From an uncultured Flavobacteriaceae bacterium (lineage in GTDB: Bacteria > Bacteroidota > Bacteroidia > Flavobacteriales > Flavobacteriaceae), in the NCBI GenBank assembly GCA_938020445.1, contig CALIIC010000193.1, forward strand, positions 1 to 39,444: a DNA stretch of 39,444 nt, given 5' to 3'. Made by a program: the position numbers and the translations under genes. Each line of letters begins with the position of its first letter. Position 1 is the stretch's first letter. The notes under the pieces were generated by a model. The model was not told the DNA's origin. It made no database searches and saw only the letters and a program-made list of their open reading frames with translations. This document shows positions 17,055 through 25,281 of this stretch, one piece after another.

Positions 17055-18746
17055 TTATAGGTTTGGATTTAGTTCATCTGTAACACATCCTTCGGAAGCG
17101 GTGGAGACGAAATGGGCATATTTTAATAGCAACCCATGGTCAGCATTTATTTTTGGCGCCGTCCATTTGCGACGACGTTCTTGTAATTCTGAATCGGTTA
17201 ACTGTACTTCCAAGCGATTGTTGAGCCCGTCAATCTTAATTTTATCACCATTTTGAATCAAAGCGATTGCGCCGCCAGTCTGTGCCTCCGGGGTGATATG
17301 ACCTACCACAAAGCCGTGTGTAGCGCCAGAGAAGCGCCCATCGGTGATCAAGGCAACCTTTTTACCAAGACCCATGCCCATGATCGAAGCGGTGGGCTTC
17401 AACATTTCTGGCATTCCCGGCCCTCCCTTCGGACCACAAAATCGAATCACCACAACATCGCCTTCTGATACCTTGCCTGCAAGGATTGCCGTGTTTGCCT
17501 CATCTTCCGAATCGAAAATATTGGCCGTACCTTCAAAGACCTCACCTTCTTTACCGGTAATTTTAGCCACAGCGCCCTCGTTGGCTAGATTGCCATATAA
17601 AATTTGTAAATGCCCTTCTTTTTTCAACGGCTTGTCCAAGGGCATTACAACTCTCTGTCCCTGCTCCAAATCGGAAACTTCCGCCAGATTTTCTGCCAAT
17701 GTTTTCCCTGTTACGGTCATGCAATCCCCGTGCAGGAGACCTTCTTTGAGCATCATTTTCATGACGCCTGGCACTCCGCCAACATCGTTCAATTCTTCCA
17801 TAACGAATTGCCCGCTTGGCTTTAGATCAGACAACAAGGGTGTTTTATTGCTCGCTTGCTGAAAATCATTCATCGTGAGCGGAATACCCACCGACTTGGC
17901 CAATGCGATCATATGTATGACCGCGTTGGTAGAACCGCCCAAAACGATGATCAGCCGTAAGGCGTTTTCGAAAGCTGCTCGGGTTTGTATGTCTTTAGGG
18001 CGAATATCTTTTTCAAGGATTGTTCGAATGGCAGCGCCGATGGTTCGGGTTTCGTTTGCCTTTTGTTCGCTTACAGCGGGGAAAGAAGAATTAAACGGCA
18101 TGCTCATTCCTAATGCTTCGATCGCCGAAGCCATCGTATTTGCGGTATACATACCTCCACAAGCCCCGGGTCCCGGACAGGCGTTTCGAACAATGTTCTT
18201 GAATTCCTCAGGAGTAATTTGCCCTGACATTTTTTGGCCTACTGCTTCGAAGGAAGAGGTAATATCTAACTTTTTATCCTTGTGGCAGCCACTTTTAATG
18301 GTGCCGCCATAGACGATGATACCTGGCCTGTTGACTCTGTTGATTCCCATGAGGGCTCCTGGCATATTTTTGTCACAGCCAACAACGGCAATAGTGCCGT
18401 CATACCATTGGGCAGAAGTAACCATTTCGACCGAGTCTGCAATGATATCTCTCGAAGGCAAGGAGAATCGCATTCCAGAAGTACCCATTGAAATTGCATC
18501 ACTTACTCCGGAGGTGTGATAAACCAGTCCTATCAAATCACTTTCGCTAACATTTTGTTTTATTGCAGTTGCAAGTTCGTTGAGATGCATATTACAGGGG
18601 TTGCCCTCCCAGCCACAGCTAACGATTCCTACCTGCGCTTTTCGGAGATCTGCGTCACTGAGACCGGCGGCGTGTAGCATTGATTGTGCTCCTGGGCGCT
18701 CGTCGTTTTGAGTAACGTGTTTGCTATACTTATTGATTTCACTCAT
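17055..18746 (-). CDS. ilvD: IlvD/Edd-family dehydratase (dihydroxy-acid dehydratase-like)
   Basis: A 563-residue Fe-S dehydratase closest in pattern to IlvD of Bacteroidota. Cluster cysteines are all present: Cys51 (GNPCNMH), Cys124 (GCDKNMPG) and Cys196 ([12 protein letters not shown]), a [2Fe-2S]-type arrangement. The C-terminal region has the usual GGPGMPEML and [10 protein letters not shown] motifs. IlvD makes 2-keto acids from dihydroxy acids in valine/isoleucine synthesis, but here no ilvB, ilvN, ilvC or leu gene is nearby. It sits between a Gfo/Idh oxidoreductase and a split transketolase, with a lactonase in the same operon, so a sugar-acid dehydratase is a serious alternative. The ilvD symbol is a family name, not a claim of function. 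Family assignment is sure. Confidence 0.85.
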   Translation of the reverse strand: MSEINKYSKHVTQNDERPGAQSMLHAAGLSDADLRKAQVGIVSCGWEGNPCNMHLNELATAIKQNVSESDLIGLVYHTSGVSDAISMGTSGMRFSLPSRDIIADSVEMVTSAQWYDGTIAVVGCDKNMPGALMGINRVNRPGIIVYGGTIKSGCHKDKKLDITSSFEAVGQKMSGQITPEEFKNIVRNACPGPGACGGMYTANTMASAIEALGMSMPFNSSFPAVSEQKANETRTIGAAIRTILEKDIRPKDIQTRAAFENALRLIIVLGGSTNAVIHMIALAKSVGIPLTMNDFQQASNKTPLLSDLKPSGQFVMEELNDVGGVPGVMKMMLKEGLLHGDCMTVTGKTLAENLAEVSDLEQGQRVVMPLDKPLKKEGHLQILYGNLANEGAVAKITGKEGEVFEGTANIFDSEDEANTAILAGKVSEGDVVVIRFCGPKGGPGMPEMLKPTASIMGMGLGKKVALITDGRFSGATHGFVVGHITPEAQTGGAIALIQNGDKIKIDGLNNRLEVQLTDSELQERRRKWTAPKINADHGLLLKYAHFVSTASEGCVTDELNPNL

Positions 18747-18770
18747 AGGTATCTATACTAATTCTATCAA

Positions 18771-19910
18771 TTAATTATTTAGGGCCCCTGGAATAGTGAC
18801 CCAAGCTCTTTTTTCTGCCGATTCCGAAACGGCATCCAATACCTGTTGGCAGCGCAAACCGTCATAAAAGTTGGGAGTTACCTGCTGGTGATTCGCAATG
18901 CCGTTCATTAAGTCCGAAAATTGATGTACAAAGGTGTGTTCCCAACCAATAATATGGCCTGGAGGCCACCAGGCGTCTACATAGGGGTGTGTTTGTTCGG
19001 TTACTAAAATGCTACGGAAGCCCTGTTCTCCTTCTGGATCTTTTGAAGAGAAATAGCGAAGCTCGTTGAGGTTCTCTAGATTGAAAGTAAGACTGCCTTC
19101 GCTCCCAAAAATTTCCAAACGCAAATGGTTTTTGAAACCGTTCGCAAATCGAGTCGCATTGAAAGACCCCAATGCACCGTTCCGAAAATGTGCCATAAAA
19201 AGGGTGGTGTCATCGGCGGATACTTTTCCAGTGCCCTCTCCCGAGGCCAATGGCCGTTCTTTTACAAACACTTCTTGAATGCCCGTTACCGCCTCAAATT
19301 CTCCTACCAGGAAACGTGCCAAGTCTATAATATGGGCATTCATATCGCCATGCGCGCCAGAGCCGGTCGTTTTTACATCGTGCCGCCAAACCAAGGGGAA
19401 TAATGGGTCTACCAGCCAGTCTTGGTAGTACACCGCATTGAAATGATGAATGGCACCTAGTTTCCCATTTTGAATCATCCGCTTGGCAAGCGCCAATGCC
19501 GGTACAAAACGGTAATTAAAAATCATCATATGCACGATACCCGCCGATTCGGCCAGCTCGTACATTTCTTGTGCTTCCCGAACATTCATGGCCATGGGTT
19601 TTTCACAGAGCACATTTTTTCCATTTCGAATGGCTTCCAGGACAATAGGATGGTGCAGGTTGTTCGGCGTACAGATATCGATTAAATCTATTTCTTCATT
19701 GCTGACGAGTTGTTTCCAATCGGTAGTTTGTTGTTTCCAACCATATTTTTTCGAAAACGAATCGAGTTGTTGGGGGTTTCGCCCACAGGCAGTATGCAAT
19801 ACAGGGGTTCCATTGATATCAAAAAAATGGGGGAGGCGCAGATACCCATTGGTATGGGCCTTGCCCATGAACTGTGTCCCTACAATTCCGATATTGATGT
19901 CGTTTTTCAT
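18771..19910 (-). CDS. Gfo/Idh/MocA-family sugar oxidoreductase
   Basis: A 379-residue NAD(P)-dependent oxidoreductase. The Rossmann motif GIVGTQFMGKAH is at residues 9-20, the signature CEKPMAM at about 97-103, and a GSGAHGDMNAHIIDLARF stretch in the C-terminal domain has Asp and His at the expected catalytic positions. HTFVHQF and DGLRCQQVLDAV near the end are typical of the family. Length is usual; the start is the ATG at 19910. The stop lies 24 bases before the IlvD start. Along with the sugar isomerase/epimerase upstream, it forms the head of the operon. It likely oxidises a ring hydroxyl of a sugar or cyclitol. Substrate not determined. Confidence 0.9.
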   Translation of the reverse strand: MKNDINIGIVGTQFMGKAHTNGYLRLPHFFDINGTPVLHTACGRNPQQLDSFSKKYGWKQQTTDWKQLVSNEEIDLIDICTPNNLHHPIVLEAIRNGKNVLCEKPMAMNVREAQEMYELAESAGIVHMMIFNYRFVPALALAKRMIQNGKLGAIHHFNAVYYQDWLVDPLFPLVWRHDVKTTGSGAHGDMNAHIIDLARFLVGEFEAVTGIQEVFVKERPLASGEGTGKVSADDTTLFMAHFRNGALGSFNATRFANGFKNHLRLEIFGSEGSLTFNLENLNELRYFSSKDPEGEQGFRSILVTEQTHPYVDAWWPPGHIIGWEHTFVHQFSDLMNGIANHQQVTPNFYDGLRCQQVLDAVSESAEKRAWVTIPGALNN

Positions 19911-19991
19911 ACTTTCGAACGTCTCGCTTACGCGAAAATCATCTTATTTTCTTTTTGTACTCACATTAGGTCGTTTCTGAAACGCCTAGGT

Positions 19992-21029
19992 TTAAATACC
20001 GAGAATGTCTTTGTTCAATGTTGTATCTGTTTCACTTTTTGCAAAATCGTCGAAGGAACGCTCGGAGGCTTGTATAATGTTTTTTGCAATAAAGGGAGCC
20101 CCTTCAATTGCACCTTGCTCGGAACTTTTCACACAGCATTCCCACTCCATGATGGCCCAACCATCAAATCCTGCATCGGTAAGAAGGGTGAAAATACGCT
20201 TGAAATCAATTTGCCCATCTCCTAAGGAGCGAAAACGCCCGGCGCGCTGTTTCCAATCTTGATAGCCGCCATATACTCCTGTCATCCCATCGGGGCGAAA
20301 TTCTGCGTCTTTTACATGAAACGCTTTGATACGGTCCTTGAACAGTTTTATAAAGTCGATATAATCTAGTTGCTGTAATAGAAAATGGCTTGCGTCATAG
20401 GTCAAGCATGCGGCGGAATGTCCTTTGGTCTCTTCTAAAAACCGTTGGTAGGTAGCGCCATCATATAAATCAGATCCGGGATGTAATTCGTAACCAAAGG
20501 TAATACCGTTTTCTTCCGCCATATTTAAAATGGGAAGCCATCGTTTTGCTAGCTCTTCAAAAGCATCATCGATAAGGCCTGCAGAACGTTGTGGCCAAGG
20601 ATATATGTAGGGCCAAGCAAGACCGCCAGACATAACCGAAATATTGGTAGTCCCAAAGTGAACGGAAGCTTTGATGGTTTTTTGAAGTTGTTCTGAAGCC
20701 CAGAGCATGGCTTCTTTAGCGCTTAACCCTTTTGGGTAAAAAGCTTGAAAAAGCTTCTGATAAGCTGGGTGCATAGCCAACACTTGCCCTTGGAGGTAGG
20801 AGGCCAATTCACAGGCTTCCAATCCGTGTTCTGCTAAAATTCCGAGATAGGTATCACAATAGGTTTTGGAACTGGATGCTTGTTCCAAATCGAACAGGCG
20901 CGTATCCCAAGTAGGTATCTGCACTCCTTGATATCCTAAGCCTGCCGCCCATTTGGCCATCCCTTCAATAGTATTGAAAGGCGGTGTATCATCCGCGAAT
21001 TGTGCCAAGAAAATCCCAGGTCCCTTCAT
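19992..21029 (-). CDS. sugar phosphate isomerase/epimerase (AP-endonuclease-2 TIM barrel)
   Basis: A 345-residue TIM-barrel enzyme of the xylose-isomerase-like family. Metal-site segments: FGYELHPGSDLYDG (Glu and His), LTYDASHFLLQ (Asp, His), AFHVKDAEF (His, Asp) and WAIMEWECC (final Glu), so the metal site appears intact. No signal peptide. The ATG at 21029 is preferred over a TTG at 21038. It is the first gene of the nine-gene minus-strand sugar module, and an 82-base gap separates it from the next gene, larger than the other gaps. Family members isomerise, epimerise, dehydrate or decarboxylate free or phosphorylated sugars (the 3-oxo-isoapionate decarboxylase OiaC also has this fold), so the reaction is open. 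Confidence 0.88.
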   Translation of the reverse strand: MKGPGIFLAQFADDTPPFNTIEGMAKWAAGLGYQGVQIPTWDTRLFDLEQASSSKTYCDTYLGILAEHGLEACELASYLQGQVLAMHPAYQKLFQAFYPKGLSAKEAMLWASEQLQKTIKASVHFGTTNISVMSGGLAWPYIYPWPQRSAGLIDDAFEELAKRWLPILNMAEENGITFGYELHPGSDLYDGATYQRFLEETKGHSAACLTYDASHFLLQQLDYIDFIKLFKDRIKAFHVKDAEFRPDGMTGVYGGYQDWKQRAGRFRSLGDGQIDFKRIFTLLTDAGFDGWAIMEWECCVKSSEQGAIEGAPFIAKNIIQASERSFDDFAKSETDTTLNKDILGI

Positions 21030-21147
21030 CTGGAGCAATATAGACTTAAGTTACGGAAATTCTAAGTCGTATTTTGTCAGAAGTGCCGCGGATATTTAGC
21101 ACAGGCCGCGCCAAGTAGCGTTAGTAGATAGTCGTAAACCAAAAATC

Positions 21148-21190
21148 AAAGGCTATCCGTTTTCGGAAAGGCTATCCCTAAAAAATAGGG
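21148..21190 (-). terminator. possible terminator region after the S41 protease gene, with an 11-base direct repeat
   Basis: AAAGGCTATCC occurs twice, at 21148-21158 and 21167-21177, with eight bases between. Next to it CCCTA (21176-21180) and TAGGG (21186-21190) form a short hairpin with an A5 loop. On the minus strand it follows the S41 protease stop at 21197. The stem is short and no clean T-run follows, so termination is only possible. Confidence 0.3.
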
Positions 21191-21196
21191 AGGGCA

Positions 21197-22828
21197 TTAC
21201 TTTAAGATTCCCCCATACTTTTCATCGTTTCCTAACAACTCTGTTGCGGCCAAAATAGCTTCATCGTTGCTGAGGTAGTACTGATAGAGCCCATCTCGAT
21301 AGAAATACCGTTTTACGATTTCATCCTCCAGTTTTTTCTGAATTTCCTTTTGGTAGGTTCCCAGGGCAGCGATTTTATTTTTGTCGATGCTTGCCAGAAG
21401 TTCTTCGAAATCTCCTTCGATTTCAGGGTTGACAAGTACTTCTTCTTTCGTGGACATGGCTTCTTTCAAGGCTTTTTCAGTCTTGGTTTCAAATGAGAAA
21501 TCACTTTTGGATACAAAGGTTTTAAAATTTTGATAGTCGTTATCAGAGAAGTTGAAGCTTCCTAGTTCTTGTTCTTTGTTTTGATAATAATACTCGGTTG
21601 CGTAATCGAATATTACGTTATTGTTCAATAAAGCAATGGTTAATTCATTCGCCTTTACCGCGGCAATTTCGATATCGGGAAGTACCCCGCCACCATCTTG
21701 TACCTTACGACCGTTTCTCGTGGTGAAATCATTAAATGTGCTCGTTCTTACGGCCTTTCCATCAGCATCGCGGTTCCAATAGTCCAATGATTGAATACAG
21801 CGTCCAGAAGGCGTATAATAGCGGCTAATGGTTACTTTTAATTGTGTTCCATAGGTGAGTTTCATAGGGCGTTGTACGAGTCCCTTACCAAAACTGCGGG
21901 CACCCATTACCACGGCACGATCCAAGTCTTGCAAGCTTCCCGAAACGATTTCACTTGCTGAAGCACTGCTGCCATCTACAAGCACTACCAACGGAATTTC
22001 AGTATCTACCGCCTTGTTCTTGGTCTTGTATTCTTGATTGAACTTTTTGACCTTACTTTTGGTGGTCACGATCAATTCTCCCTTGTCAACAAAAAGATTG
22101 GTAACATTTATTGCCTCGGACAAGAGTCCGCCTGGATTTCCACGAAGATCAAGAATAATTTTCTCGGCTCCCTGTCCTTTTAAATCTTTTAAAGCTGCTT
22201 TGGTTTCACTAGATGCTTTTGCATTGAATTTTGACAAAACAATATAGCCTGTTTTGCTATCTACCATTTTATAAAAAGGCACCGCATCAACCTCTACGGC
22301 TGCCCTGGTAATCATAGTAGTCTTTGTTTCACCTTGCCTTTTGAAAGTGATTTTTACCGAGGTATTGTTTGCTCCCTTCAGCAACTCACTGGCGTTGTCA
22401 TCAAAATCGGCGACTTTTATATCTCCGATTTTAATAATTTCATCGCCTGCTTTAAGACCGGCTTTGTCGGCAGGGTAGTCTTTATGAGGCTCAATAATAA
22501 CCAGTTTATCCTTGTATGAGCGAACGGTGGCTCCAATTCCAGAATATTCTCCTGCGTTGTTGATACGATAGGCCTCAACATCTTGTTCGTTCAGAAACTT
22601 GGTATACGGGTCTAAATCGTCTAGCATGTTTTTGATTGCAGTATCCATCAACTCGGCGGGATTGGTCTCATCCACATAATTCATGTTCAACTCCTTAAAA
22701 AGGGTGGTGAAAATTTCAATTTGCTTTGCAATTTCGAAGAAATCACTTTTGACAAAACCACTACCAAGTACCAATACAATTACCGCAAAGGCGGGAACCA
22801 GTACTTTTTTACCTATCATTTTTCGCAT
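21197..22828 (-). CDS. S41-family C-terminal processing peptidase (CtpA/Prc-like)
   Basis: A 543-residue serine protease of family S41A. An N-terminal membrane/signal segment (VLVPAFAVIVLVLGSGF, about 9-25) places it in the periplasm or anchored there. The PDZ domain (about 92-180) includes YSGIGATV and ADKAGLKAGDEIIKI. The catalytic domain has LDLRGNPGG (about 227-235), Ser290 in SASE and Lys315 in FGKG, a spacing of 25 residues that matches the Ser-Lys dyad of tail-specific proteases. A C-terminal helical part of about 130 residues follows. It trims or degrades periplasmic proteins. It follows rnpA, an order common in flavobacteria. Substrates unknown. Confidence 0.94.
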   Translation of the reverse strand: MRKMIGKKVLVPAFAVIVLVLGSGFVKSDFFEIAKQIEIFTTLFKELNMNYVDETNPAELMDTAIKNMLDDLDPYTKFLNEQDVEAYRINNAGEYSGIGATVRSYKDKLVIIEPHKDYPADKAGLKAGDEIIKIGDIKVADFDDNASELLKGANNTSVKITFKRQGETKTTMITRAAVEVDAVPFYKMVDSKTGYIVLSKFNAKASSETKAALKDLKGQGAEKIILDLRGNPGGLLSEAINVTNLFVDKGELIVTTKSKVKKFNQEYKTKNKAVDTEIPLVVLVDGSSASASEIVSGSLQDLDRAVVMGARSFGKGLVQRPMKLTYGTQLKVTISRYYTPSGRCIQSLDYWNRDADGKAVRTSTFNDFTTRNGRKVQDGGGVLPDIEIAAVKANELTIALLNNNVIFDYATEYYYQNKEQELGSFNFSDNDYQNFKTFVSKSDFSFETKTEKALKEAMSTKEEVLVNPEIEGDFEELLASIDKNKIAALGTYQKEIQKKLEDEIVKRYFYRDGLYQYYLSNDEAILAATELLGNDEKYGGILK

Positions 22829-22906
22829 ATGCTGTTGTTTGTAGAAAAACTGAAAACCAATTGAAAATCGATAGTGCGATTCGCAAATGGGGATGTCATT
22901 TCTTTG

Positions 22907-23302
22907 TTATTCATTCCTATTCTGGTTGGTCTCGGCTTCCAAAAAACGCTGTAGTACCGCCTTCATTCCTTTCTCAACTTGTTTGAATGTCGGAACTTCC
23001 TTACCAAGGTATAAAAATAGGAACGCAAATCTGCCTTCGGTATTGTTAAAAACCTCCTGTTTGTTTAATCGGTATGCTTCCCGAAGCAATCTTTTGATCC
23101 GATTTCGTTTGACCGCGCTTTTGAAATTTCTTTTTGGAACCGTAACACCCGTTTGTATTTGTGTATTTGGGGATGCGACAATCTGTAGGTAGATTAGCTT
23201 AAGAGGATATTTTGAAACAGATTTCCCCTCAGAAAACAATTGGTCTATTATCTTTTTGTTTTTGAGTTTTTCACTTTTAGGATAGCTAAATACGTTCTTC
23301 AT
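22907..23302 (-). CDS. rnpA: ribonuclease P protein component
   Basis: RnpA, the small basic protein that binds the M1 RNA of RNase P and helps it to cut pre-tRNA leaders. The RNR signature is clear: KSAVKRNRIKRLLREAYR at about residues 61-78 (Arg66-Asn67-Arg68). The N-terminus LKNKKIIDQLFSEGKS is also typical. Length 131 is normal; ATG at 23302. It lies 53 bases after the M1 peptidase and 78 bases before the S41 protease. rpmH is not adjacent, which is usual in Bacteroidota. Confidence 0.95.
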   Translation of the reverse strand: MKNVFSYPKSEKLKNKKIIDQLFSEGKSVSKYPLKLIYLQIVASPNTQIQTGVTVPKRNFKSAVKRNRIKRLLREAYRLNKQEVFNNTEGRFAFLFLYLGKEVPTFKQVEKGMKAVLQRFLEAETNQNRNE

Positions 23303-23355
23303 AGGACTAGTAGATCTTCCTAATGAGCATTATGCCCATACTTTAAAAAGGCGTA

Positions 23356-25230
23356 TTACTCCCCAGAATTTTCGTAGAAGTTGTTCGCCTGATCAATATC
23401 GGCCATTAGCTGCGAAGGATCGATCATGACCCCTTTTATGCTATCAAAAGGCTTATCAATGGTAAAATCATAGGTGGTCGATGCCCAAGGCCAATCAGGT
23501 AAAACTGTACGGTTTAACTGTGGATACGGGTTTTCTTTTTCCCCTCGCATCATGCGCAAAGGGGCATAAAAAGTTTCTTGAGTACCATCCTTGTACACTA
23601 CTAAGATGTCTATAGGCATTGGCATGAGGCCTATACGTTCCAAACGTACCGTGGTCTTATTTTCATCGGCCGTTACCGATGTCACCCCATAATCAATAGT
23701 ATTGGTCGTCTGGGTCCAATCGGTCAAGTACCAATCAAGTTCCATCCCCGAAACTTTTTCGGCAGTTCTTTTGATATCGTTTGGTACCGGGTGTTTGAAT
23801 TTAAAGTTATTGTAGTAGGTCCTTATCGTTTCCATGAGCTTATCTTGCCCGATGATGTAACCTAATTGAGATAGAAAAATGGCACCTTTGCTATAGGCAG
23901 CAATACCATAAGGCATGTTTGAATCGTAGCGATCGGCATGGGTAGATTGTGGTTGTTCCTTTCCTGACTTGGCCAGGTAATAATAGCCCCCATAACTGCT
24001 TTCAAAAGGGTTTGTTTTGTTTTGTTCCAGAATTTCATTGTTGCAAAGTGCAGAAATAAAGGAAGTAAAGCCTTCATCCATCCAAGCATGTTTGGCTTCG
24101 TTGGTGGCCAACACATGCTGAAACCAAGAGTGTGCAAGCTCATGGACCATGGTGCCTGAGAGTCCCGCTAATTGCTCCCCACCGGTAATCAAGGTACTCA
24201 TGGCGTATTCCATACCCCCGTCACCGCCCTGAATGACGGAATATTGTTCGTATGGGTATTCACCAATATTTTTATTGAAAAAGCGCATGGCTGCAGCGGT
24301 TCTGGGTTGTACCGCTTTCCAATTTTGTATGACTTTCTCGTCGTTTTTATAGAAAAAGTGGAGCGTAGGGCCATCTTCCATTGGAAGAGTATCATGAATG
24401 TATTCGGGATCGGCGGCCCACATAAAATCGTGCACCATTGGCGCCTTGAAATGCCAGGTCAGGTTTTTCCCCTTTTGCTTTTTTACCTTGCTCCCTGGGG
24501 TTTCATATCCGTGCCCTATTTCTTGTGGATTTTGAAGATATCCTGTACCTCCTACTACGTAATCTTTGTCTAAGGTAAGCTTCACATCAAAATTTCCCCA
24601 GACTCCGTGAAATTCGCGGGCGATATAAGGGTCGGCATGCCATCCTTCAAAATCGTACTCTGCCATTTTTGGATACCATTGGCTCATAGAGAGTGCCACG
24701 CCATCACCGTTGTTTCTTCCAGAACGCCTAATCTGTACAGGTACCTGCCCTTCGAATTTCATTTCAAAAGTGGCTTTGCCACCTGCAGGAATGGGTTTTG
24801 CTAATGCTACAACGAGTACCGTACCTTCCTCATTAAAAGTGACCGCTTGCCCATCTTGCGTCAATGAAAGGGCATGTAAATAACCTATTTCAGTTTCGGT
24901 AAGCGCTGCGATACGACTGGTTTTGGCTTCTGTGGTCATGCGAGGGTCCGGATCGGCAATACTTTGCAAACGCATGTCCATTTCACTGCCGGGTTGAAAG
25001 GCATTGAAGTACAAGTGATAGTATACCCTATTCAGCTCATCTTGTGAGTTGTTGGTATAGACTAGTTTTTGGGTACCGGTGTATTGGAAACTTTGGACAT
25101 CCATACTCACTTCCATGGTGTAATCGACATGTTGTTGCCAGTAGTTGGTGGTGTTTTGGCCAATTAGGCCACCGGAAATTCCGAAAATCAAGAGTAGTGA
25201 GAACAACAGGTTTGAATTTTTATATCGCAT
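23356..25230 (-). CDS. M1-family zinc aminopeptidase (secreted)
   Basis: A 624-residue gluzincin. A Sec signal peptide is present (LLFSLLLIFGISGGLIGQ). The N-terminal beta-sandwich spans about 30-240. The exopeptidase motif GGMEYAM (about 338-344) corresponds to GAMEN. The zinc site is His363-Glu364-x-x-His367 with the third ligand Glu386, the canonical HExxH-x18-E spacing. A catalytic Tyr is probably in MPYGIAAYSKGAIF. It likely trims peptides in the periplasm or outside the cell. It follows the subtilase gene on the same strand (51-base gap), so protein hydrolysis may be coordinated. No sorting domain of the Por type is visible at the C-terminus. Confidence 0.94.
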   Translation of the reverse strand: MRYKNSNLLFSLLLIFGISGGLIGQNTTNYWQQHVDYTMEVSMDVQSFQYTGTQKLVYTNNSQDELNRVYYHLYFNAFQPGSEMDMRLQSIADPDPRMTTEAKTSRIAALTETEIGYLHALSLTQDGQAVTFNEEGTVLVVALAKPIPAGGKATFEMKFEGQVPVQIRRSGRNNGDGVALSMSQWYPKMAEYDFEGWHADPYIAREFHGVWGNFDVKLTLDKDYVVGGTGYLQNPQEIGHGYETPGSKVKKQKGKNLTWHFKAPMVHDFMWAADPEYIHDTLPMEDGPTLHFFYKNDEKVIQNWKAVQPRTAAAMRFFNKNIGEYPYEQYSVIQGGDGGMEYAMSTLITGGEQLAGLSGTMVHELAHSWFQHVLATNEAKHAWMDEGFTSFISALCNNEILEQNKTNPFESSYGGYYYLAKSGKEQPQSTHADRYDSNMPYGIAAYSKGAIFLSQLGYIIGQDKLMETIRTYYNNFKFKHPVPNDIKRTAEKVSGMELDWYLTDWTQTTNTIDYGVTSVTADENKTTVRLERIGLMPMPIDILVVYKDGTQETFYAPLRMMRGEKENPYPQLNRTVLPDWPWASTTYDFTIDKPFDSIKGVMIDPSQLMADIDQANNFYENSGE

Positions 25231-25281
25231 GGTATGAAATTGTAGTGATGAGTACTTTTTAGCAGCAATCGTTTTTTGTTT

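Noticed and set aside
17344..17862. Open frame of about 172 codons on the plus strand
   Set aside because: Antisense shadow of the IlvD-family gene, which has all its cysteine motifs in the minus-strand frame.
19972..19984. Short palindrome CGTTT-CTG-AAACG after the sugar isomerase gene
   Set aside because: Five-base stem with a three-base loop and no T-run; likely chance.
19710..20225. Open frame of about 171 codons on the plus strand
   Set aside because: It runs across the ends of two well-supported minus-strand genes and has no family motif.
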